This document shows positions 47,001 to 57,711 of a stretch of 64,000 bases of DNA, piece by piece. This stretch comes from Nymphaea colorata (Eukaryota; Streptophyta; Magnoliopsida; Nymphaeales; Nymphaeaceae). The notes below the pieces were generated by a model. That model saw only the letters and a list, made by a program, of their open reading frames with translations. It was not told where the DNA came from and made no database searches. Every line of letters starts with the position of its first letter. The stretch's first letter is position 1. The stretch spans positions 12,477,289 through 12,541,288 of the forward strand of contig NC_045146.1 in assembly GCF_008831285.2 (NCBI RefSeq). The letters run 5' to 3'. The position numbers and the translations under genes were made by a program.

Positions 47001-50000
47001 AGGTTAAATAAACATATGTCATAGACCACTGATACACTTTCCATAAATGTATTGGTAGTCTGTCGGCCTTATCGTATGACAGCTGATATGCCTGTATGAT
47101 ACAGCACTAGGGCATTTTAAAAGAACATGCACCCTTTTGTTTCATTTTTTTTTAAAAGCCCACCACTCCCTCCATTCCAAACAATATGAGGAGCTTTGGG
47201 CAGGGAAGTCTTTGTGGTTTTTTGAGAGAAATGCTGATTTGAGTGATAAATCGTTGATTTCAGGGAGAATACAACCATCTTGAAGGAAGATTTGTTTGTG
47301 GGAGACCGACTCATATGGATTAATGATATTAATCATAAGCATATTTTTTATTTTCATTTGGCAGCGAGAAGCTATGTGTTGTGATGTGATGTTATTAAAT
47401 TATTCTTAGTGTGTTACTAAGATAAATGTATTATGGCTTAGGAACGATGAATCATGAATGTTTATTAGGTCTATGAGTTTTTGTATAGAACATTTTTTTA
47501 TGATTTTTCCCGATTTTTTCTGTAATTTTCCTTTTTTTTTTTATTTTTTTATGAATTTGACAAAATCTTACGATATATTACAATAAGTTATGATACGGCA
47601 CATATGTTGGTCTGGCTGATATGCGATATGATGTCTTTTACAACATTGATGTGGACTTTTTTGAACCACTCCTAGTGGTAGTTCTTTGTGTCGGCTAGAA
47701 TACCAAGCAGTAGTGGAACCAAGATCTTTTTAAGGAAGGGGGGTGCTGTTATGATCTCCAAATCTTCCAAATAAAAAATTTTGGACGATTTAACAGTAAA
47801 ATTTTAGATTTTTCCAAAAACTGAAGAGGGAAGGGGCCATGGGCCCTGCTGGTCCCTCGTTGGCTCCACCCCTGATCCAAAGGCCAAGTTCTCAATAATA
47901 CTAACTGTTTTTTGTACCTAACATACTTATATGTTTTGAGCTCCCTTTGTTTAGAAATCATTTGCAAAATATCTTGACTTTTGGTCATCTGTGCTTGTGT
48001 TCGTTTATTTCTATATTCTATGTTGTGAAAACTGTGCAATATTTCTCGTAAACTAAAAATACACTTTCCTTTGATATCTAGGAGCAATTAAATTTCATTA
48101 GCTATTAAAAATAGTCTTTCAGTGGTTTCTATCCTGCATGTTCTTAGACATGTCTACTTTTTTTGCTAGAATTTCATTTGCCTAATATTTTATTTATTTT
48201 TCCATATCATACTTTTCCAAGGTGGTTTAACTCCAATATCTCATTATAAATATGCCTTAATTTTTGTTCATTAGTGCACAACTCTGCTTTCATTTTCTGA
48301 TTGACAGATATGTAAGAAAACAGTTGCACAGTGGGAGAAACCTATCATTGTTGTTTTGCCAATATTTCATTCCCACTCCTTTTTGTGCTTCAGCTTTTTC
48401 CTTCTTTCTTTTATGTCCATCTATTTTTTGTTTCAACTCTGGTTCCTCAATTTGTTAATGCATATGTTTTTTGAAATTAGTTTGCCATGATCCTGGCAGT
48501 TATAGTTCTGTTGAAACTGTTAATCACCATCTGCAGAATTGGAAAAGAAAGGTTCAAAAAGGATTTGTTAGTTGTGAGAGCATAACTTAAATTTTGTTTC
48601 CTGCAATCATTGAAACTTTTCTATTTAGTTTTTACATCCTTACACTCTTCAAAAACTAATATATAGCTTTTGTATAAATGTCAATGTCCTTGTTCACGAA
48701 TTTCTTGTAAATTTGTAGGAAAACTTTGCTGTGTCCACACCAGTTCTTCTTTTTAACTTGGAATTGGAGACTTTGCGGTATGCCTCCGTGTGGACTGTCC
48801 ACCTTCAAATGTATCTTGATAGTTCCTACATTAAGAGTTTACTTCTCTTTGCAGTGCCGACTTAGGTCTCTTTGGATTTCCTCCTAAGGATCTTCATTAT
48901 CGGTTTCTCTCGCAGTTCATCCCTGTGTTCTATATTCGAATCAGAGACTACTCCAAGGTAAGTTTAGTTGTTCAAATTTTGGTGAATTAAACTGAATATA
49001 CCACCATTGAAGTAGTCTTTTCAAGAAATTCTATTTGAAGAATAATTTTTTCTCTCTTTTTTCTCATAACTTTGCAGACCGTGGCAGTTGCACCTTATAT
49101 TGTGAACTACAGTGGAGCCTTGTTCCGCCAATATCCTGGTATGGTGGAATATGAATAATATTTATCTCCATAATTACACAGCCAAATCATTTCTTTCTTT
49201 GTGAAATCTTATTTCAATATCATTGAGGAAAGTACACCCCATGGTAATTCAAGAGTATAGATAGAGGGGTGTTTGTTACGGATGGAGATCATTTTTATTT
49301 CTTAATGGAGTTTTGTTGATACTTTGTTACTGGGCGCATGTTAGATTGTGTGTGTGCATGTTTCTGATATGTTGGAGCGCTTGCTACTTTTGAACATTGG
49401 ATTACCTTGTCCTTCCTGACCATCAAAGTACAAGAGAATTTTGTATTTACTGATCTTACAACACAACTTATGTCAGTCAATTGTGGTACGTCAGTCTGAG
49501 CCAGTGACACTAATTTTAGAGGAGCCTGCTTAATGCTTACACGTTATAGCACATGATCAGGTCTATTCTCTAATGAGAAGGTACATTACTATACTTGTAG
49601 ACTAGTGCATAGAAAGAAAAGTATAAAAGTGATATCTACTTAGTTGTATGTACGTATAACTACAAAAATGTGCACCACATACATACACACATACAGAGCC
49701 CGTGAGATGTAGAAAATTAGATAGGATCTAAATCTATCATAACAGATCGGGTTCCTGCCACTGCTCATATTGACCACTCATTGGAAAAGTTGGTGCAGGT
49801 TCTAACTGAACCGGATCTGTTGGATTTCTATTCATTTTTGTTAATGTTAGAGTTACTAGCTGTAAGTACAGTGTTCTATCGAAAGCATTATTCAGACATG
49901 GTTTTTTGAGTCCATGTTTTTAAAATTGAACAAGCAAGCATGTAGAACGTTAGAAGTGTTAAACTATCCAAAAAAAGAGGAACTTGGAAGACATTTCAAG

Positions 50001-51555
50001 CACACAGTTCATAGTTAATCCCTGTCATCATTTTCAACTTTCATATAGCTTCAAATCTGTGCCTGTGTACGAGGAGTTAATGCTGGGAAAGGAAATCATA
50101 ACTGAAAATTTTGGGTGAGACATTGAATGACCTTATTTTTCCTTTTTTGCTCCAAAATCTCCAGGCCCTTGGCAGGTGATGCTCAAACAGGCTGATGGCT
50201 CCTATGTTTGTGTTGCTGAAAGTTCTAGCCGTTTCACACTGGGCGAAGTATCCTTCTCAACCATGGATTATGCCCATTTTGTGTCTTTTTTTGTGATTGG
50301 CAAATTAATTTTTTCTGGCGATTCTTCAGGCAAAGGAAGAGCTCTTGAGGGTTCTTGGACTGCAAGAGGAAGAGGGGAGCTCATTGGAGTTTCTCAGAAG
50401 GGGTTACAGGGTCTGTTAGTTCTTTGTTTGTCCTAGTGGATCTTTCTTTTACTTTATTGTTCCTTATTTTTTTAAATCATAAATCGTTCGACTAGAAGAA
50501 AAAGGGAAAAAGGATAAATGGTGATAGTGGTAAAAATGTGAGAAAGAAGAACTGAAGAAGCAGTCAGGCAGTGGTAACAGTCTCACTGAAGTAGCTGGTT
50601 ATTGTTATAGTGTTGATGGTGATGGTGGTCAAAAGGGTTGTGATTAAGTGGAGAACCGTGTATGGTGATACTTGATGGCCACTAAGAACTGGTTGGATGG
50701 CATTGGTAGCAAATAAGTTATGGTTTTAGTGGTGGTGATGATGTTTGCAGAAGTGGTGACCGTTTTTGGTGGAATCAGTGATGGTGGCAGTGGTGGTGTT
50801 GATGGTGATCCTAGAGATGCAGTAGTAATGTCAGGGACCAGCAGCCGAAAAGGGGGTGGTGGTGATTATGGTCAATAAGTGGTGATGTGGTTATTACAAA
50901 AATAATAAGCGGCAATGGCAGTGAAGAAAATGATGGTGGTAAAATTAAAGAAATGGTAGTGGTAAGAAAATTTTAACCTGCTTTTGTCTTTACAAAAAAC
51001 TTGGTTTCTTTTGTTGTTTGACACGTACTTGTTAAGAATAATTTCAATACAACTATCAAACAATATATTTGAGAAAAATGTGAATTGTAAGGATATGCTT
51101 CAGCTCAGGCCTTCCAATGTTTTGGTCACAATAGGTATTGCTCTTTCCATGGGATTTTTATTGAAAGTGAAGACGTTCATCAACTTGGTTTGGGCGCTTT
51201 GTCCATAATTCTGATGGTTTAGTTGGTGATATTTATAAGAAAAGCACAGAGTTTGTATAATGATTGCCACTGCCTTGCTCTCCATTTGTAAGTACTAGTT
51301 GCATTTAAAGGGCATGATTTTCCTCACGTGCATGGGCTCTGTCTCTTGGATTCACCAGGAGGGACAAACTGATGTCCGCAATGAACTTTATTGTTCTCTA
51401 TCATAGTCCGGCTATCTGCAGAGGATTTAAAAGTATTTCTCCACCGCCTGCATTCTTCAGCATCCTGTTTATTCTAAATTCTCTTTTGCCTGCAGACATC
51501 AACATGGTGGGAAGAAGATAATGACATTGAGGTATCTTCTGCATGGCGGAGTTGA
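42081..51555 (+). CDS. LPA3: LPA3-like DUF1995 chloroplast protein, 12 exons, 388 aa
   Basis: Arabidopsis LPA3 (LOW PSII ACCUMULATION 3) is a stromal protein proposed to help assemble CP43 into photosystem II. Exons: 42081-42415, 42850-42880, 44648-44740, 44874-44936, 45774-45885, 46631-46716, 48719-48777, 48855-48957, 49078-49138, 50165-50247, 50330-50410, 51496-51555. All junctions keep frame and give 388 aa. Residues 1 to about 56 are rich in Ser, Ala, Pro and Arg with almost no acidic residues, fitting a plastid transit peptide. The DUF1995 domain starts near 84 ([20 protein letters not shown]). Its strongest blocks are [37 protein letters not shown] with [18 protein letters not shown], and [19 protein letters not shown]. 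The C-terminus [17 protein letters not shown] matches the family end. Intron 10 (50248-50329) has a U12-like donor. The identification is from memory of the family and the family assignment is very firm. Confidence 0.93.
43750..43868. repeat. Imperfect inverted repeat (hairpin) in LPA3-like intron 2
   Basis: The arm at 43750-43798 contains TGTGCACCTGAAGTG-type sequence. It pairs with the arm at 43828-43868, which contains CACTTCAGGTGCACAGGCAC. The loop is about 30 bases. Each arm is about 45 bases with some mismatches and one insertion. It may be the folded end of a small element whose other pieces are the GTACCC-rich stretch at 44.02-44.10 kb. Confidence 0.6.
43988..44018. repeat. (TA)n microsatellite
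   Basis: About 15 TA units in LPA3-like intron 2. Confidence 0.9.
46934..47650. mobile_element. CGTATCATATGAT-rich repeat element in LPA3-like intron 6
   Basis: Two flanking blocks (46938-47108 and 47565-47650) are rich in variants of GTATCATATGATA, ATCGTATGAT and GATATGCGATATGATG. They enclose an unrelated 450-base middle. Both outer ends, read inwards, begin CAATGT, so they may be the ends of one non-autonomous element. No coding sequence. Confidence 0.3.
50515..50965 (+). repeat. Cryptic GGTGAT/GTGGTG-rich tract in LPA3-like intron 11
   Basis: About 450 bases are dominated by GGTGATGGTGGT-like words mixed with less ordered sequence. This is an eroded trinucleotide-type minisatellite and a strong strand bias in G over C. 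It is not coding. Confidence 0.75.
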
Positions 51556-54521
51556 CAAGACAATCTTGCCTTCTATGTAACTGGTATGACTAACTGTGAA
51601 TAGCACGAAGTGGCCAGCAACACCATCACGGATTTTCTAATCCAACTAAATGACAGATGAAAGCAGTAGAAGCCTGGGAAGAGAAATATGAATCTTGACA
51701 TCAAGAAGCATAAGTGTGGGATTCGTGATGCTTTCTGCCATTGCAGTTGCAACCTCTCATGTGGCACACATTCTAAGCGATATGGTTAGGTCAAAGGTGA
51801 CCCTCGGAGATTCCATGTATTTGTTCCATGCTACTACTGCTGCCTTTCTCATGATGCTCATTCTTGCGTCTACCCATTCTTCCATTTTTGCATGGCACAA
51901 GTTTTGCATGGTATGCGGAAGGCCTGCTATCCTCGTGTCGGGCGGCAGAATCGTGAATGTTTCACCTGCTTGTTTTTATGTCTCAAGATCCATCTGGGCC
52001 TATTAGCTTTAGTATCGGTGATAATTTGAGTCATGATAAATTGATAATTAAACCTGGACAAGGTCTCTCTCTCTCTCTCTCGGTGTGTGTGTGTGGACGC
52101 GTGCTGGATTTGCTAGTCTGTAATCTAGTAAGACTGTCACAGGTGCAATGTTGCAACAGACTTGACCCAACATTTTAGGTGTATTCATCCCAGCTCATTT
52201 ATTAATCATGCTTTTGGGTCATATTTTCACAATCTCAAGCATGTGGTTTTGAGTCACGAGAAATTTCATTTCATGGTTCATGAATTTTTGCATTCGTGAA
52301 GAACTCGCTTGTGGTTGTCTTGACTTTCTTTATGATTTTATGATTAAATATAGGAACCAGTTCTGAAAACTTCTTGCTCATTGAGCGGCATAAACAAAAC
52401 CAAGAATCAATTAAGAGATCTTGCATATTTGCATTAATTAGCTACAGAAATAGAGAAAATGTATCTCAAAGACATACAATAGATGATCCACTCACTACCC
52501 CATGAGTGCTGAACAAGATATCGTCATGTATTTTTGCAAGTATTTTGGATCATATTTATCTCTATTTTCAATTATTATGCGGCTGATTAATCGAGATAGT
52601 TAATGAGTATACAACAGTCCAACTCCAAATTACAAACAGTGTCAGACCCACACACTGCTCCATGGTTAGTACCCATGTTCTGATAAATAACAGTAGATCG
52701 GATTTATGGTGACGGCGTTGAACCAGAAAAAGGGGGAAAATTTTGAAGGGCCGCACAACTATGTATGCGATTAGATCGTATGTTCTGGAATGCGCATGCA
52801 ACTGGCAGAGTTATGAACAGTTTGGATTCGGGTTGAATCCGGCCTTTACTGAATTCATCTTTTGATTTTGTCTAATCAGATTCACATTTGAATCGAATTG
52901 TGTAATCGACTAGCTTTTTTGGGTCTTAGTCGAACATTATTTTAGGTTTCAGGTTTGGGTACGAAACCACATATTGAATTTGGATTCAATTAGTAATGAG
53001 ATCAACATATCTTTACCAGATCCAACTAGACCGATTAGACATCAAATTGGTAATCGAATATGTTGCATCCATTTTACCATAGAAATGGGACACAATGACC
53101 CTTGTTCCGGATCTCAATGTATAAAAGTAAAGGTCTTGTCAAGCTATTGGAGAACACCTCAAATTACAGATGAATAATGAGGAGAAAACCGATTTTCTTG
53201 CTTAGAGCTGAACTCTCATGGTGAGTACTCATGAAATCTGCAGTATGGTCTCTGAGGTGGAACGCTGTGTAAGAGAAGCAGCGGTTTGAATGGACACAAT
53301 AAACGAGTATCTCAGCAAAAGGAAGAGCCAAGAGTGTATGCAGCAATGCATGAGACGTTGCTTTAGTATTGGTATATGTTATGAGCAAATCGTTCTGTGA
53401 AAAGATCAAGAAAAAAATGAACTTCAATTTTTGAAAAAAAAAATTGTTATAGCCAAGAACTTCCCAAATGAAATTAGAAGAAAGAAACATTCTTTTATGT
53501 TCCTTAAACTAAAACCTTTTCTCAGAAATTTACTCGAAAACTGTTCTAATTTTTACTACCAATATAAAGTTTAAATGTAACGGAACATATCATGCTTTCT
53601 ACTTCACGGGAAAATATCAATTAAATTGATGAAAAAAACCAGCGGTACTAGTATTGTTTGAAAAAGATCAGTGGTAGTAGTGCTACGTGCTTTCTTTTCC
53701 CTTGCATTTTTTTATGGCAAAGAAAGAAGGACAAAAAGGTAATCACGGTCTGGGTAATGGTATGTTGAAGAAAGGTCTTCATGAAACACTTGTAAGCAGA
53801 GAAGATGAGTTAATTGGACGGTTGGATTTTTTTTTTTTTTTACTTTTAACAATCACCGTCTTTCTGCACCTATTATCTCGCAGGTAGAACCAGTGAACTT
53901 TATGGGCTTGAGGACTGGAGATATCTAAATCCATGGTGAGTTTATTTATTTGCTGAAGAATTGCAAGGCCTGGGAATTTTGTTCATCTCTCGCGATTCGG
54001 AAACCGTGAAAGATACAAAACACCTTATGGAGATGAAGCTTCACGCAATGAGAAAAAGAAATGCCCTTGCCTGAGGCGTAACTGAGGTTTGTGAACTTTT
54101 CAATCGAATTTGGTGTTTGCTTAACACGAGCTCTCGCCACGTTTTCATTGTGATTGTTTAAGTCTAATATGCGGAGCTATCTGTGCCTCTCATTTGAGCT
54201 TGAGTTCATGCTGCATTTGCTGCTAAAGAACAACGAAGTACAGATAAGTTTCTTCCTTGCTAAAGTAGAAGCACATTTGAGAGAGAAAGAGAGAGAGAGA
54301 GAGATATTGGAATTAATAGGGGGGATAAAATGGATTTTCGCAAAAATATTTCAGGATTCACAGTTTCAGTAATGGCCAAAAGTCTCTGAACTGAAGGTTC
54401 TAAATGTACAATGATGATGGAGGTACAAAACCAAATAACACCTCAGGCTTCTTGAAGAAACGAAACAACAAGGTCGACAAGATTGGACTAATGAGACGAT
54501 GGCATTACCCCCTTTCCTCTC
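51556..54521. other. Intergenic region between convergent LPA3-like and plastocyanin genes
   Basis: The first 500 bases are probably the LPA3-like 3' UTR. A frame through 51695-52006 is hydrophobic but does not start at ATG and shows no family match. A CT/GT microsatellite is at 52063-52095. A tract of GATTCGGGTTGAATCCGG and ATTTGAATCGAATTG-type repeats lies at 52.8-53.08 kb. GA repeats are at about 54278-54305. The last 100-150 bases are probably the plastocyanin 3' UTR. Confidence 0.5.
52063..52095. repeat. (CT)n(GT)n microsatellite
   Basis: About ten CT units followed by CGGTGTGTGTGTGTG in the 3' flank of the LPA3-like gene. Confidence 0.9.
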
Positions 54522-55031
54522 CTAGTTAACTGTGACCTTGCCCGCCATGCCAGCACCTTGGTGGGGAGCGCAGTAGAAAGAATACTCGCCCTTGGTGCTC
54601 AGGGTCACCTCATATGTCTCCCCAGGCCCATTCAACAGAGCGTCCTCGGGCATGGAGATGGCGCCGGCGTCAACCCCAGATGGAACCTCATCCTCATCAA
54701 ACACCACGTTGTGAGGGAACCCTGCATTGTTCTTGAAGGTGATCTTCTCCCCAGCGGACACTGTGAACGCACTGGGCTCGAAGACGAGACCGCCATCGTC
54801 GCTGCCGAGCTTCACATCGATGGCCAGGGCATTGCTGGCCAGCACCAAACTTGCGGCAGCAGCGGCTGCAGCCACACCAACGTCCTTAAGGGAAGCTCTG
54901 ATGGCGCCGGCCTTGACGGCTCCTGCGCTGCCGCTGCTGCATTGCTTCGCGCAGACAGTCTTGGGGGTCTCTGCCTTGAGGCCCGTGAAGGAGGAGATGG
55001 CAACGGCTGCAGATGCAAAGGTGGTGGCCAT
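54522..55031 (-). CDS. PETE: Plastocyanin precursor, chloroplastic (intronless, 169 aa)
   Basis: Plastocyanin is the soluble type I blue-copper protein of the thylakoid lumen that carries electrons from cytochrome f to photosystem I. The ORF is a single exon of 169 codons, as is usual for nuclear PETE. Residues 1 to about 47 are a stromal transit peptide rich in Ala, Ser and Thr. An Ala-rich hydrophobic thylakoid signal follows and ends ASNALA before the mature start IDVKLG at residue 71, giving a 99-aa mature protein, the standard length. The four copper ligands are present: His107 (GFPHNVV), Cys154 and His157 (YCAPH), and Met162 (GAGM), equal to H37, C84, H87 and M92 of the mature protein. 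The acidic patch DEDEVP is intact. Base composition is GC-rich compared with its surroundings, as expected for a highly expressed plant gene. The gene is convergent with the LPA3-like gene. Confidence 0.98.
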   Translation of the reverse strand: MATTFASAAVAISSFTGLKAETPKTVCAKQCSSGSAGAVKAGAIRASLKDVGVAAAAAAASLVLASNALAIDVKLGSDDGGLVFEPSAFTVSAGEKITFKNNAGFPHNVVFDEDEVPSGVDAGAISMPEDALLNGPGETYEVTLSTKGEYSFYCAPHQGAGMAGKVTVN

Positions 55032-55260
55032 TGGTTCTCTGATCTGTCTGGCTCTGAGAAGGATGAACAGAGCAGAGCGGTGCTTGGGAATGGATTGCTG
55101 ATTGGAGAAACAGCAGGGAAGGGTGGAGAGGGATATATTGCAAGTGAGTTTGGGTAACGGGTGTAAAGTATGGGGCTGGAAGCTGCTTGGTTATCCACTC
55201 GCAATTGCTTCTCATTGGTTGCTTGGGATGTTGATGGATGACGTGGCTCAAGAATTGCCG
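55032..55260 (-). promoter_or_regulatory. Plastocyanin promoter and 5' UTR
   Basis: Read on the minus strand, a TATA-like AATATATCC lies at 55132-55139, about 100 bases before the start codon. A GGATAAC word (I-box-like) lies near 55190-55196. A CCAAT box is at 55214-55218 and a CCACGTC (ACGT core, G-box-like) is at 55240-55246. GATA and ACGT elements are common in light-driven photosynthesis promoters. The functional reading is inference. Confidence 0.5.
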
Positions 55261-56737
55261 TATTCAATTGGGTGGAGCAGAGACAATGTCATCCCACAAA
55301 TATCAGCCTTTTTTTCTCTTCTCTGGTTCTTCTTGTCCTCCTTGTCTCTGTACTGTGTTTTCTTTTCTTTTCTTTTTCTTTTAGAATTAGAATTTGTGAA
55401 TCTCATTTCCGGAACATAAAAATATAGATGGTCGTTACCTCATATAAGACAATGATAGAGAAAGGCCCCTGGAATTACCAAATCAAGTGGTTTGCCCGAT
55501 TATATAAATATAGACATTCATTATAAGATAACGACAGAGAAATCAAGTGGTCAAAATATTTTTGAGAGGTTGATAGGCGTGGAACAGCATCCGGCAATTA
55601 ATAACCTGGGTTTGGTACCCTAGAAGAAAAACCTGTCGCAACCTAGATATTAGTGGCAGTAACCGAACCGGAAAACCAGAGGGGGCCAAGCAAAGTTTTA
55701 AAGATCTTTTTCTTCTTTGTGAGGGAGTGGTAATGATTCAAAACTATTTGTAACTATGGTAAGTCTTCTTCGTATCATCAATTTGTCTGCACTGTGTACC
55801 TTCTTCATGTATGGCCTGGTTGAGTTACTCGGTGGTTAAAACTCCGTCTTCTTTCCTTATTGCCAACGATCTTCAAGCCGATGCACCTTTACACTCCGTT
55901 TGGGCTTCTTCAACAGTAAAAGTCCATGGCGGAACCCAGCAGAACTGGAACGATCAATTCTTTTCCTTCTAAGATCCCCATGTGGAGCATTTCGTTGCGT
56001 GCCTCTTCCTTCCATGGAGACTGTTACAGTGGAACAGCACAGTTACTGTAAACACTACACTAGTGATTTCTCACAATCAAGCAGCAGTAATGGAGAAAGG
56101 GCACGGACTCCTCTCCAATGAAGAGAAGCCACCATATATTGAGGGAAGAAAACAACATCAAGACATGGAGATCAGACTGGGCACTTTCAAATTACTAGAA
56201 CCACTTTCATGGGTGCACATTGTTACTCTTGAAATAGAAAGCCTTTCTGCGTTTGTGATCAAAATCCGCCACTTTGAACAAAATTTGTGCCATTTCTCCA
56301 TTACCTTCTCGACCCAAAAGGGCTTGGTGTAATGGGCAGGCAGTGGCTGTTGTGCAGACTTCATGGTTTGATTTTAACGAGTATACGAGTTTAAGAAGGT
56401 AAATTTATATGCGTAAACGAGTTTAAGAGTGAGGCAAGCTACAAAAAATAGAAGCTCCACAGAATCCATAAATATATAAACGAAGTCGTCTGCTGGTTCA
56501 AATGGAGGTTGAATTGAATTTTATTTCAAAAGGGAGGTCTGAGCCCCCCCCCCGCCCCTTGCCGTGGCAGTTATGTACCAGAAACTGGTCTTTTGCCCCA
56601 AATCTATGACAGACATAGTATGGTCAATTAAACAGGGATGGGGATGAAGAAATGGCAAAAACCAACAATTAGAAGGCATACAGAATTATAACAATTCAAA
56701 AACACTTGAGCAGCTGAGCCAAACAGTTTAATGTGGC

Positions 56738-56925
56738 GTCTAGAGTTCAATACCTGATGGTATTTTGCTTGCTTCTGCGGCTGAAATTCTAAACGATCCT
56801 TTGAGAAAAAAAGAGTTCGCCTTCGAGCGTCCGTCTAGAGTTCAATACCTGGTGGTGTTTCGCTTGCTTCTGTCGCTGAGATTCTAGCCGATCTTTTGAG
56901 AAAAACAAAGAATTCGTCTCCATGG
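56738..56925 (+). repeat. Diverged 94-bp tandem duplication
   Basis: The words GTCTAGAGTTCAATACCTG, GCTTGCTTCTG, CTGA.ATTCTA and CGATC.TTTTGAGAAAAA occur in the same order starting at 56738 and again at 56832, with roughly ten differences. Confidence 0.75.
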
Positions 56926-57632
56926 GTCCTGCGGAGTCGATCTCCTTGACCAAAAGAAAAATAGTAAAAAAGATCATTTGACTTGCGAAATGGAGTACGC
57001 TCACTGGATAACTGAACTCCATCGGCGCCCACTGAAAACATTTTCTTTCCCTTTTCTCTTTTCTGAAAGTCACCAATGCCAAGAAGGAAACAATACTACC
57101 AGTTCTTCTCTGCATAAAGAAAGATCTGTAGAAGCAAGATACTTGGTTGATATACCGAGAAAGCTGCCCGACGTTGTACTTCATCAGAGTACTGCAGTAC
57201 ATTATAAATTAGACAAAAGTGCCCTCGTGAATGTTCTCGCTCACAGTATTACAGGTATCTCCTCCTGTACTCTTCCTTGTACTACAACCAGTTCCAGTTC
57301 AGAGACTTACGATTTCTAGCTCTTTAGCGATGGAAAGGTCAGCATGGCCTACAATCTTGGTCCTTTTCTGCCTAAAGAAGAGAAGAATCGTCCAATGAAC
57401 TTCACATTAGGAGAGAGGACGGTGGAAATTTGAGAACAGGCAAATACGAGCAAAGTACTAGAAAAGTGGTTTTTGTCCTGTAAACGGAAAAGAATAGTAC
57501 GCTTTAGTAAAGTAATATGTATAGTACGCTTTTGCATAGTCGTTCCATTTCGTTTGTGCGAAAATTTGTCGTGGGATGGGATTCTCCCCGTGTCCTGTGA
57601 GCCCTCCACTTTCCTTCTTCTAATGCGGAAAG

Positions 57633-57711
57633 TTTTCCGATGAAAGGTTGTCAACAAATGTTTTCCTGTGAAAGGTTGTCAACAAATGTTTTCCTGTGAA
57701 AGGTTGTCCAC
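57633..57711 (+). repeat. 28-bp tandem repeat, about 2.8 copies
   Basis: The unit TTTTCCTGTGAAAGGTTGTC plus AACAAATG is found at 57633-57660 (two differences), 57661-57688 and 57689-57711 (partial). It is intergenic. Confidence 0.85.

Noticed and set aside
51695-52006. Hydrophobic 103-codon frame after the LPA3-like stop
   Set aside because: It begins at a non-ATG codon, has no recognisable family and lies where the 3' UTR should be.
54558-55157. 199-codon plus-strand frame
   Set aside because: It is the antisense shadow of the plastocyanin exon, whose copper ligands and targeting sequence are all intact on the minus strand.
56789-57319. Overlapping frames of 113-137 codons on both strands
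   Set aside because: Opposite-strand frames over a duplicated segment with no motif in either. I treat them as chance.
57633-57711. Regular short repeats that could suggest a CRISPR-like array
   Set aside because: Units are directly adjacent without spacers and the host is a plant, so this is an ordinary tandem repeat.
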